From assembly GCA_905178155.1 (NCBI GenBank), contig CAJINV010000014.1:1-64000 (forward strand): a stretch of 64,000 nucleotides of DNA, read 5' to 3'. The notes beneath the pieces are model-generated. The model worked only from the letters and a program-made list of their open reading frames with translations, searched no databases and was not told the origin of the DNA. Below are positions 11,801-23,800 of the stretch, one piece after another. This DNA comes from Amoebophrya sp. A120 (taxonomy: Eukaryota; Sar; Dinophyceae; Syndiniales; Amoebophryaceae). A program made the position numbers and the translations under genes. The first letter of the stretch is position 1. Every line of letters starts with the position of its first letter.

Positions 11801-14800
11801 CTTGTCACAGAAAAAGTGGATTTGTAGTCATGCGGCTTAAGCATTAGGCTACCTGCCCGAAACCTGTGGCGCTAGGGCTTGCACGCCAGACGATCTGGGT
11901 CAGGCACAAACTGCATGACAAATGTTCGCATTCTCCCAGACCCAGGCTGCATATTTGCAATGCGTACGTTGTGAAAGCAGTACCCGTCCGCCTGTTCCCC
12001 GACCGCGGTTATGACAGTGCACAACCCCCCCTCGCCCTCATTTGTCATACAAAAGCCAAAAGCCCAAATCCACGCGCTGGGCTGCGCTGCCATGTGGCAG
12101 TGTTTGCATGACAGATTGTGGAAGCCTAAACAGTACTGCATGACGCGCGTGAACTTGTCATGCGCAGGCTCCATGTGCGCTGGTGTTTCTATTGCTGCTC
12201 CTCATGCAATACGAACAATGAGGCGGAGGGGGGGGGGTGCACTCTCATAGCGGTGGTGATGCCCTCGGGACGGGTCAGCACCCAATCTATCCAAAGAAAA
12301 AAAGTGCTATGGTATACACATCTGCTGCAACTTGAGCAACACAAACTTGCTCTGCACTTTTGGTTTTGCAGAGAAAACTTGCAATACAGAGACCCTAGGG
12401 GAAAACACGTACGAAACGACTCTCGGGCTCGCATGCCTTTCGTCCGGCGTGAGAGAGGTTGTCTGTCTTGCGCGTTCCGCAACACGATGTGCAACTGTAA
12501 CGCTTTTTTCTTTGCATACGCTCGGCGCCGCACTTAGCAGGGAAGTCCACCGGATAGGTATCCAAGCAAAAAACTGTGTCAGTGTAGCTTTGTGTTCCAG
12601 ACGATGCCAGACATTTACAACTGTCATGCTGGACACACATGCGTCAGTGGCTCTTTTCGAACGTGGTGTCACGTACAACTCGCTACGAGTGACAGGTTTT
12701 GTCTGTTATGCGGAGCAAACTTGTGATGCTGTTCCTCCAAGAAAGTTACACTTACACATACACGACAGTCTTTTTCTCGCATAACACGATGCGGGGGTGG
12801 AATCGCACGGATTGTCCACCGCACAGGTTGCGGGGTTACTCGTCGCCGCTGGGTCCACCCAGTCGCTGCCTCGGTAGTAGGGCGACATACTCGTCCGCAA
12901 TAGTTCGGGCGGCACGAAACTTCCGGTCGTACCAACCGGGAGCCCGTTCAAGGGCAGGAGCGCGGCCGGATCGCTGCTGTCGTAAGTGCTCATCACGTCC
13001 TCCCGACACAGCGCTGTCATGTCCAGGCTGTTCAATCCCGTGTTTTGCGCTTGCGAAGAATCCGGCATATCCTCGGTTTTGATGTTGCAGTCCCCCGTGG
13101 TGCCATCCGTCAGCTTAGCGGTCCCAGCAACACCACCGTCGGGACGGTGGACCAAGTGCTTGCAGCTGGGGTTTTGCGCACAGAGACGGACTATCAAATG
13201 TAAAAATGTCTGGGTCTGGAAAAATGCAAGTTTGTCATGCTTGTCTGGCATGACTCTTAAAACTGTCATGCACATCACCAAACACCCCCACTCTCCTGTC
13301 ATGCAGAAACGTAGTTTGTCATGCAGAATAGGCAACACCTAGAAGCTCAGAAACTTGTCATGCTGAGCCAGCAACTGTGGCCTCCTCATGATATGCCACA
13401 CAGCATCACAAATTTCCAGACCCAGACATTTTTACATTTGATACGGACGCATTCCTGCCACGTTTGTCCGGATGTCGTAGTCGTCGCGCCTCCACTATCC
13501 CCTGCAAATTAACCATCCCCATCCAGTTTGTCATGCAAAACAGACATAAAGTCTTCTGTTTGTCATGCACAAAGTGGATGGGGATGGTTAATTTTCACGG
13601 AATATCCACCGTAGTCGGTATTCAACAAAGGTCTACAGACGGACGACCCAGACGCCGTGCCGGCCAAAACGTCGTCTATGGGATTCCCAAACGTTTACAT
13701 CCTCAGTCAGCTGTATACATGAATTAGTAATGCAAGAATGGCAATAAAATTAGTAATGCAAGAATGGCAAAAGTGAAAGGAGTGGAGGAAGATCACGCCT
13801 TTTGCATTACAGGTTTGCCACGGATTCTAGTGCTATTAATTTAGCGCGTCGAGAAGTTGTTGTCATGCGAAGAATCATCATTTAGTGGACACCCGCTCCC
13901 AGCGCCAAAGGTCAGGGACGCCCTCGCCGGGGGGTGGGCGAGGAAGCACTTTCGGCGACCTCATCACACAAGATCGTGTGAAGATGAGTGATGCTGCTTT
14001 TGCATGGCAAATCATGGTTGTAACAGTTGAGAATGTAACGTTTGAAAGCGCCATATCGCACTCGGCGATGTTTCTGCCCTGCCAGGTGGCAACCTCCGCG
14101 GCGTTCGTCGTGCAGCCAGCGGCCATCAGCTCGCACCCTGATGCAGTTTGGCCGACGATCGGCATAAAGAACGCGCTGCACTCGGGAGTCAAGGCACAAA
14201 GGTATCGGCACTCGCTGATGGTGTAGTCGCGGTCCACGTACTTGGTCTGCACTTGGCGCGGGATAGCGTGATTGAACGAGACGCCGTCCGGGGGCGTGCA
14301 GTGCCCAGCATACGCCACCGGGCACGTGGTAGCGTCAACCTGCGGCACTGCCGTGGCGTCCACACACGTGGCGCTCAGTTTGGCCAAGGTGTAGAAGTGA
14401 GCTGCGTGCACGTCCGAAACCCGATCTTGGGTGCATCCGGCTCTGTAAAGCTTGCAGGTGATTGCTCCGCCGGGGCTCTCGACAACGAAGGCCGCACAGT
14501 TCGCATTGGCGCGACACCGCGCGGCACAAGCCTGCCACGGAATGTCATTTCCCTCGTTCGAGATAAGCAGGCTGCTGTCTTCATTGCACCCGCCGATCCA
14601 CTCCATGGCGCAGATCGGGGTCGCGTGCACGTCTTCCATGGGACGCGTCGTAGTCGTCGTCGTGGAGGTCGCCGTGCGACAGGTCTCGAGCTTCCACGAC
14701 TGCCACTCTGTGGCGGTACCTTGCCTCCCACATTTCGCAGCATTGTACAACAGCGCGCAGTGTTTTCGGTCTGTGGTGGTTGTGTCGTACAGCCTTAGCA

Positions 14801-17800
14801 TAAACGAGTCGCAACCTTTCGTGACAGCGCACAGGTACCGACATTCGGCCACCGTGTAGGCTCGCCGGTTGTCTTCGTAGAACCTCGAAGCGGACCCGTC
14901 CGCAGGGCAACTGCCGTGCGTCGTGAGAATTATTCCCACGCCGCCATTCTTCGGACAGGAATCCGTGTCAATCGGCGGGACCGCGGAGCTGTCGCGGCAA
15001 TAGGCGCTGTTCTTCTCGAGGGAGTAATATTTCGTTGTACGGAGCTTCTTCGTCTTTTGCTGGTCCGGGCCAGGTGTGATGTCCTCGCCCCGAGAAAAGC
15101 CAGCCTTTGTAAATTTACAGCCTCCATCGCTCGCGCAAAAGCCGGTAGCTAACGCGGACGGGTTGCACATTTCGAAGCCAGCGCATTCCGGGTCCTCGCG
15201 ACAGCGCGCGTCGCAGACCTTCAAGTTCCCGTTCGCCGTGGGTAGCGCCAAGCTTGTTTTCTCATCGAAGTTCAGCGGGATTCCACTGAACTCCGCGGGA
15301 CACACGTCGTACCCGACGGCGCTGGCCCCCGGATGCGCGTGCACGCCCGGCGCGACCGAACGGGATGCCAGGCGGCAACTGCGCATCTCGTACCCTGTCA
15401 CGGCGTCTGCGTCCTGTGCGTTGGTGGAGCACCCCTCTCGAACCAGGTCACACGTACGCGGGAACGCGGTTGTGAGGAAAAACGCGGAGCATTCCTTTTC
15501 CTGCGAACACAGGTAGCGGCACTCGCTCGGCGTGTAGGGGCGCTGTTCGCCGGAATACCGCAGCAGCAACAGGTCGGCCTCGTACGATACGCCAGACGGG
15601 GGTACACAGGAACCGTAAAACGCGGGAGCGCAGGAAACCGAGTCCACCTTCGGCACCTCCGTCCGCTCCAGGCAGGTTTCCTGGTTCCTTGCCAAGGTGT
15701 AGTACGCCAAGCTCCCGGCCCCGCTGGTCGGCCCGCTGGTCGGTCCGGTCCTCGCGCACGCCCGCTCGGTTTTGCGGAAGAAGGAACACTTGGCCCCTTT
15801 GCCCTCACTGGTCGCACCTTCGTAGACGTACACGTGGGCGCCGCAGATTGTAAGGGGGTCGTCCCCAAAGGTGTAAGACGTCCCTTTGGAGGTGCGGTCC
15901 AATTGGGCTAGCACGTACACCCGCTGCACCGGCTGCTTCGCCAAGAGGGTGGCGCTGCCCGCGTCCAGGCTGACCACCGTGCCGCCTTCGCTGCCCGGAA
16001 GCACGCGCCCGAGCTGAATGTAGTCCGTGCCCGCCACCATGGTGCCGCCGGTGAGCAGGCCGTACAGCTCCCCCGCGATGGCGGCGTAGTTGCTCGATTG
16101 ATCTTCGTCCACTGTGATCGGCGGATCCAGCCACACGGTCGCGTAGTCCAGGCGTTCCTTCAGCGAGGGGTCCGACACATCCCGGTTGAACAGGTGCAAG
16201 TGGGACATGTGCCGCCGAATGGAATTCTTGAACCCGACCCGCCACCAGTTGAGACCCGTCTCCGGAGTGCTGTCGGTAGCGCCGGTCCCCGCCGTGAAAG
16301 CGCACGTGTCACCCCAGGGGGAGCTGCCACGTTCGTACCCGAGCGGGTTCGTCGCCACTTTGTCCGTATAGCTGCTGTGGCTGCCATCAATGCTCACCTG
16401 CTCCGCCGTCAGGTCTGCCTGTGCCACCCGTGTTGGCGCACCCACCAAGGTAAATCCCACGCAGTCGGCGATGGAGCGGCACTCCGCATCGCACGACTGC
16501 ACGGACTGGCCCGCATTGGCCGACTCGGAAATCTGTAGCGGGTGGGACAGCGCGGCGGCGCGGTAGTAAACCGCGGCCGCCGCCGCCTGATCCGAAACAA
16601 AATACGCCCCGCAGCCGCCGCGCCAAGCCGCCGCGCACACCGGGTCGGTAAGGTCGCGCGGAACACGGTCTCGCCGCTCTGGCTGCTCAGCCCCCGCCTC
16701 ATTCGCCGGCTGCGGAAGCTGGTCCAAGAAGGGAATCAGCACGCAAATGTTATCCTGTGTAAAAACGTCTCCTGTCATGCAAATGTTGCGCAATGACAGG
16801 AACATTTCATCTCCATGAGGGGCATTTTCAATCGAGTTTTGGCCTTTGTAATTCTGTAAACAGGATGAGCAACTGGCTTTCTCGTGCGGCTTCCCTTGCT
16901 AACTGTAACTACCACTACACTGCAGATGGAATCTTGTCATGCACAACTCCCAACACGCCCTCGCGGAGATTTGTGTTGCAGATTTACCGACTTGACCAAG
17001 GGGTCATGGGAAGGCTTTTGCTCAAGATAAGTGTGGTAGTCGTCCGCGTGGCTGAGGTAGCTTGGCCGAAACCAGTCGCGGATCTGGGCCACATGGTTCA
17101 GCCTTTGGCACTCGGGCGGGTCGTACTGATTTATCTCGTTGGTGCTTTTTTCCAACCGGCAGGACGCGCCCAGTCGCCCGTTTTCACTGTTGCACTTAGT
17201 GCACCACCCAGGGACTGTTTCACTTACTGCACCACTGCAGGGGAAGTGACTCTCCTGCGGCCGGGGACCACAGCCCGTGCACAAAGGCTTCTCGACCGGA
17301 CCGGCCGAGCTGGCAGACGGCTCGGCGGTTGCAGTGCTGCTGCTGGTGTGCGAAGCGTGGAGGATCTTCGGACGACCTGCTCGGTCGGTATCGTGGAAAG
17401 GCATTCCGTGCCCCGGGAGGGCGGTCAGCTGGCGCGGATCGGGCATTAGCCGGATCGAGACCGTGTGGAGCTCACCAGCGGTGATAGTGGCCCCAGGGAG
17501 CAGCGCAGGATCCCAGATTTGCAGCGTTTGGTTAAAAACCTGTCCCGGGATGTCGTGCCACGCATCTCCCGGCTTCCAGCCGGCCCCGCCTCGCAGCGTG
17601 AAATAATCCAACTCGACAATGTACTCCTTGCCTTCCTCCTCGCACTGTAGCACCAACTCGAACGAAGTCTTGGCATCGCACATGTCGGCGTTCAGGTAGC
17701 TGATACCGCAAGATTCCTCCGACCCCCACTTCTCAGCCACGAACGTCATCTCGAAAGACTCCAGCACTTCCTCCGGACTGACTTCCACTCCCACAAAGAG

Positions 17801-20800
17801 CGACGTCGCGTTGCACTTCCGCTGGTCCGCCAGAGAGCTGGTCGGCGTGGTGCCCGGCTCCGTTTCCCCGCCGCAACCGAGATGGCACACCCAGTGGTTG
17901 AACTCGTAGCGGTTGTCCGAGGCACAGCCGTGGCAAACCCAGTATTGCCCCCCGAAAGCGGGCGTGAGCCCCTCGCAGGGGCGGGCGTCCGCGTCCACGC
18001 CACCCCGGGCAAAGTCGCCGGACCGGATCGTTTTATCGTTCACTTTCATCTGCAGGAACACATCGGCGTCCGGAGAGAACAGGTTGGCGCCCGTGACGAA
18101 GTCAAAGGCGTGCTCGTGGGACGCACGGAAGTCGGTGGCTACCGTGCCGCCCAGGCTCGGAAAATGGGGAAAAAAGAAGGAGCGCGCCAGGTCCGCGTGG
18201 ATCTCCAGGGAATGCTGCACGCGCGCACCAGGCGTGGTGCCCCGTTCCTCCTCTTCGCAAATCTGGCCTCGCTTGACGCAGTGGCAGTAGAAGCTGAGTC
18301 CGGACCCGTCGGTGACGGGCAGAATGCCGTACGTCAGCACCGCCCCGCATTCGCGATCCACGTCCACCACTGCCCGGCAGCTTTCTGCCGTGTTGGCAGT
18401 CGCAGCGAGCGCCTTAACCACGGTCCCGACCGTGCCACCGCAGGCGTAATTCTGCTTCCCGCTTCCGATGGGGTACTTGCGAAACCAGCGGGGCGAAGAC
18501 ACCGTCTTGGCCGCGGCCACCGTGCGAATGCCGATTTCGCGCGCATACAGGGTGTCCGCACCGGTGGTCCGCGCAGCTCTCGGCGGGAGCAGGTACGAGG
18601 AGGCGCCCGGGACAAGCACGTCGCTGGCTGTTGCCGTCGTAGTTCCTGCCCCGCCGCTTGAAGTAGAAGACGCACTGGTCGCGGTCGTCGTGTAGTTCCG
18701 GGACTGCACGAGCCAGGAGGGCGCCACGTAGTGGGTGGCGTAGTTCAGCAATGGCTTGACGCGTTCGCGGCCTGTGTAGGGGCTCCGCATCAGACTGGCG
18801 CGGTCCCGTGTGGCGTCCTGGTCTTCGAACGTCATCTGGGTCCGTACGTAGATCCACGCGCCCGCGAGCAAGATATTTTTCGCGTGTCCGCGATGGCCCA
18901 CGCTGAAGCCGACAATCCACTGCTCCACATTGTGCCACCGTCCGGAAGCCGGAATTTCGCCCGTATTCCCGCCATACTCGTCGCCGTACGGCCACGCGGC
19001 AAGAAAGTGGTCGCCTCTCGTGAAAGGCACGCGGTCGCGGTGCAATAATGTGAAGAGCGCGATGCTGAGATGATTTTGCCGACTCCAGTACGACCCTGCG
19101 TCCTCGGCGCGGTTGAACAAAACAATGGCTGCAACGTAACGCGGAATGTTGTCGGGAAACACCACTTTCCACCAGCCCATTTCACTCGCTGCCGTAACCG
19201 TGTGGACCGGAATGTGTTGGTACCGGATCCACTGCATGCCCAATCCGTATGCATTAGTCTTCGTCAAGTGGTAGTCGTGTCGCCGCGGGCTGTAGTCCCC
19301 GTACTGGCGGTTCAGGGGCCCCTCAAAAGCGACCTCGTGGTAAGGGTCAAGCGCTCCGGTACCCCCTGGGTAGACGTCCGCGCCCCGCCCGCTCGCCGTC
19401 AGCATCTTGCTTTGCCACGGGTCCAACATCTCCCCGGGATGGGGCGACAGGGGCTCGGCGCGCGCCAGAAAGAGGTGGAACCCGCACACCGTCAGGGCCT
19501 GGTCGCCGAATCCACTGGCGCCGTCGTTGACGATTTTGATGCGGCGGAACCAGCGGTATGCATTGCAAGAAAATTATCGTACTAGTATAAATCGCAATAC
19601 AAATTGCCTCAGCATTAATAGAAATGGAATTTGCAATGCTGTTTTACGTTTAGGAAGAACATTTGTCACGACGCATAGTTGCAATTACTACGAGCAGTAC
19701 GATACTTTTGCACAGGATAAGCGGCGCACGGGGACGTAGGTCCCGAACGGGGATACGTACAGCGGGAGCCGGAAGGCCGCCGTCACCTCGTCGTCGAAAA
19801 AGACAGCAGCCTGGGCGAGGGACTGACCCTATATGCCCTCGCGACTGTAGATGACAAAGCCGTCCACCGGCCGCGCAGTGGAGTGGGTGGACCGCCCCAT
19901 GTCCGCATTGATGCTGACCCCGGGCTTATCGAAAGGAAAAATCTCCCCTCCCCATATCAAATAAAACGCAATTTCTGAGGCTGGATTATTTGTGTACACA
20001 GAGCAGCTTTGTATTGCAGGAAGGCATTGCGGCCAGATCCCCGCGCTAGGTAGGGGCGTATTGGTCTAGTTGTTCACCATGGCAAACCGCTCCCCTTTAG
20101 GCCCAACAGCATGACAAATCGCTTCCACAATGGGGCGGAAGCTTCTGCCCTGGTCTTCTTGCAAGACAAATGTGATTTGTGAACTCAAATCAGCAACACA
20201 AATTTTCGGAAGCATACCTTTTCACTATGGGGAGGGGGAGTTTTTCCTTTTAATAGGGCTCCTGGAATTCCGCCTGCCAGAACGCGGTACCGCGAACGGC
20301 CGGCACGTCCGTTTGGCTGCACTGCCTATGAAAGTGCACAACTACCCCTCCCCCTCGTTTGTCATGCAAGATCCCAAATCCAGCTGCTGCCTTGTAGCAC
20401 TGTTTGCACCATGCTGACAAACTCTGGAAGCCCAAACAGTACTACATGAGGCGCATAAATTTCAAATTGTCAACATGCATAGGCTCCATGTGTGCTGGTG
20501 TCTGTATTACTGCTCATGCCATACGAATGGGGGGGAGGGGGAGTTGTGCACTGTCATACTGGGACGCGAGGGACGCGAAGGCAGAGGAGTCGTAGTAGGC
20601 GCGCGCCACCAGCGACGTGTCCGCGGCACCGGTGCCGGGGGCGTGGCTCGCCTTCAAAGTGCCGGTGTCATACGAGGAGACTCGGGGCGACTCGTTTGGC
20701 CGCTTCCCGCCGTCAAAGAGCAGCCCCGGAAGCGCCGCGTTGGGCTTCAGGACCATGACGCGGTCCCAGGGAATCCGCCTATGAAAGCCTCAGAATGGAA

Positions 20801-23800
20801 ATTCTCAAAGTGGAATATAATTTGATGTAATGCATGATGAAATGCGGCACCAAAAAGACTGCATTCAAGAGAAGGCAATGGAGTCCGACTAATATTGTAG
20901 TGCTTCTACGGATTCAGAATTATTGGGCTGCTGACTTATTAGCACGATAGAGGGTCACGTCCCCTTTGCCTAACTAGCATGACAGACGCGTTTTGAGTGC
21001 CCCCGGGGAAATTTGTCATGCGCCGACTAGAAATGGCACTTCAACTGGAATGATCGTTTTTTTTGCAATTGCAAATTTACTATATTTTCACCTTGAGGAT
21101 TTCCAACCTGATGCTTTCATACCGCCACCAGTGCTGGGGCAGGGGAATGCTGAGCTGGCGTTCCTCCACCTCCGCCAGGGAAAGTTTCTCGCTAGCCCCG
21201 GTACTAGTCGCGAGCTCGTCCTCGGCAGAAAGCATGACGCCACTGGTCCGGAACTCGCTCTCGCGCAGGACACTCTTTCGGCACTCCGCCGTCATCTCCA
21301 TCGCGTCGACGTAGCTCTGTGCCGACTTTGTTATGGAGGCATCCGCGGCCCATCCCAACAACAGGCAGCCATTGGTTGGGTCCCGCACGAAACCGTTGCA
21401 GGTGGGGTAATGCGCGCAGGTAAGCATGCACTCCTCGAAGCTGGAAAATTTCGACGCGCCACGACTGCCATAGGAAAAGGAGCCGTCCAGATCAGTGCCC
21501 CCGACGAGTGTCGTGCCTTCGTCCCGAACGCACGTCGTTGGGATGGGGATCTGGGTCATCACGTGCGCCAAGCGGAAGCTCGCTTTCCACGGGTCCAGAA
21601 ACTTCAGGAGCTGGCTACGGCAACCAGAAGACACCACTGTCACGTCGTAGTCGTAGTTCGTCTGCCACTTCACATGGGTCATGTCACCAGTTTCAAAGCT
21701 ATTCTTCTCTAGGAGGCAGTTACTGCTTTGAGGTGGAAAACCGCGCTTGTGAAAATTGAAGCCCGTGCACTCTTCCACCGCTGCACAGCTCAGGAGACAG
21801 TCCTGGTAGGTGCGCGCCTGCGGCACCGTCTCGAAGCCGGCGTCATTATAAAACCGGTTTAGGTACCGTGCGCAATCCGCCGGCGGCGCGTGGAACTTTC
21901 GCGGCACCATCCGGCGGCGGCACTTCGGGGTCATCACCAGCGAATCGGTGGTCAGGTCCGTCACGGCCGCGCTCGCGGGCATGTCCTGTTTGAGGCGGCA
22001 GTTTTTTTCGTTCACCCCGGCCCCCTATCAATCGCAAATATGTCTCCTGGTCTGGAGGAAGATTCTGAGACTTGTCACGCACGTTTTGCGTGAGCCATGA
22101 TGTCTGTGATGCATGCCGTAGCATTCCAGATTTTTTGACAGGTTCTTGATGATGCCAATTCCGCATGACAAATGCCCTCCTCCTCTCCGAGTAACAAGAT
22201 TAGTATTACATTCCCTTTGCTGCTCATGTAATACAAAACTTTTTCCAAATAATCCAAAAGCAGCATCACAGGTTGCATTCTTCCAGACCACCCAGACATA
22301 TTTCCACTTCATACCCCCAGCCGGAACGTGATCCCGGCACAGCCTTCGAGTTTGGCACAGATGCGGACGCAGCCTTCAAAATGCACCGCGTCGGTCACGA
22401 AGTCCGCCGCTTGGGCGGACCCGCCGAGCGCGTTCCCCCCGAGCGGAAGCGGGTAGTCCAGGAACTTGAGCCGTTTGCAGTAATACTTTGCGTCCCCCTC
22501 CGCGGAAGGAGCGCCGTAGGCCGGGACTGGAACCTCGAAGATGTTCGCTCGGGACAGCAAAGCGGTGGTGCGGTTGGCGGCCGCCTGGTAGGCCGCCAGG
22601 GAGGCAAATTGGGGGACGCCGCGGGTAACGAACAGGTGGAAGCCCGCCACGCGGAGGTAACTGTCTCGGTTTCCGTCATAGTTGGGGCCGTTCGCGGACA
22701 CCAGGCGAATGCTGAACACCCACCGGTGCACATTGACCCAGGAGGTGCGGGCACTCTCACTGCCCCCCGACAAAGGGCTGGGGACGTAAGAACTGTCCCA
22801 GTCGTACTCTGCATGACGTAATTAGCGGCCCTTTCATAAGGGTCATAGCTCAAGCGACGTTTCACATTCTGGCCCCCGCCACTGACGGTAGCAACTAGAC
22901 GCAGCCCGCGCGTGAGCGCGGCTTCCCCGATGAGACACCTCGAGGCCGCGAGATCTCACTCCAAGCGAGCGAAGTGAAGAACTTCCCGCCCGGTCCGCCG
23001 TCGGTTGGGGAGTCGGGGTCTTCACCCCGAAGACCCCGCCTAGTAGCCCGCTGCCCTCCTCTACCCGCGAAAATTTTTGGGGGGCTAAGGGAGGTTTCGG
23101 CCTTCAGACCGTCGCATAGCTTTTCGCGAAACAGAAAAAGGCTCGCTCGTGGCGGAGCCGCACCGGCCAAACTTCCAAGGGGCGAAGTAAGGTTTTTTTT
23201 TCAAAACCTCCAGTAGGAAATATTTATCAGCTGCTTTCACCCTTACAGACGTGCAGAACAGCGGATAAATATTTCCTACCCGAGGTTTTGCCAAAAAAAA
23301 AACTACCTCGGGTAGCAAAAAGCAGAAAATACATTTTTCCTACCCGGTTTTTTTTTTAGTTTGTTTACCCATGATCACGAATCCCGCGAGTCCTAGAGCA
23401 TTGCAAGCTATTTCCCTACTACTTGCCCACCTATTTTCTACGTCTACGCGCACACTGCTCTGGTGCGTGTCAGATGGCTGCTTACTCGAAATTCATGCCC
23501 CAATACTCCCCGCGCAAATTTTTCTGCGAAGCCTCCATCCAGCAGTCCCCCCGCAGAGCAGCCGTCTCCATGTAGCACTCCGAAGCGCTCACCTGAGTAC
23601 TGAGTTACTACAGCGCAGCGTGGCGCATCTTCCAGGTCCCTACACAGTCAAAACCTGTAGAAATGTGCGGACTATGAGTTTTCTTCTGGCGTGTTTGTGT
23701 ATTCCTGATGTCTACACTGTGCAAGGTGTTGCAGATGCGCTGCCGATAAACAAAGGAACAGGCGTCGCAAATGCGCAACGTCGCAGTTGCGTGGTTTATC

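Noticed and set aside
12184-12249. Poly-G tract as a regulatory site
   Set aside because: It is the right arm of a family B introner, whose TIR is naturally G-rich.
19829-19831. TAG read as glutamine (ciliate-like code)
   Set aside because: Only one such codon was seen in many kilobases of open frame; a point mutation or error is simpler.
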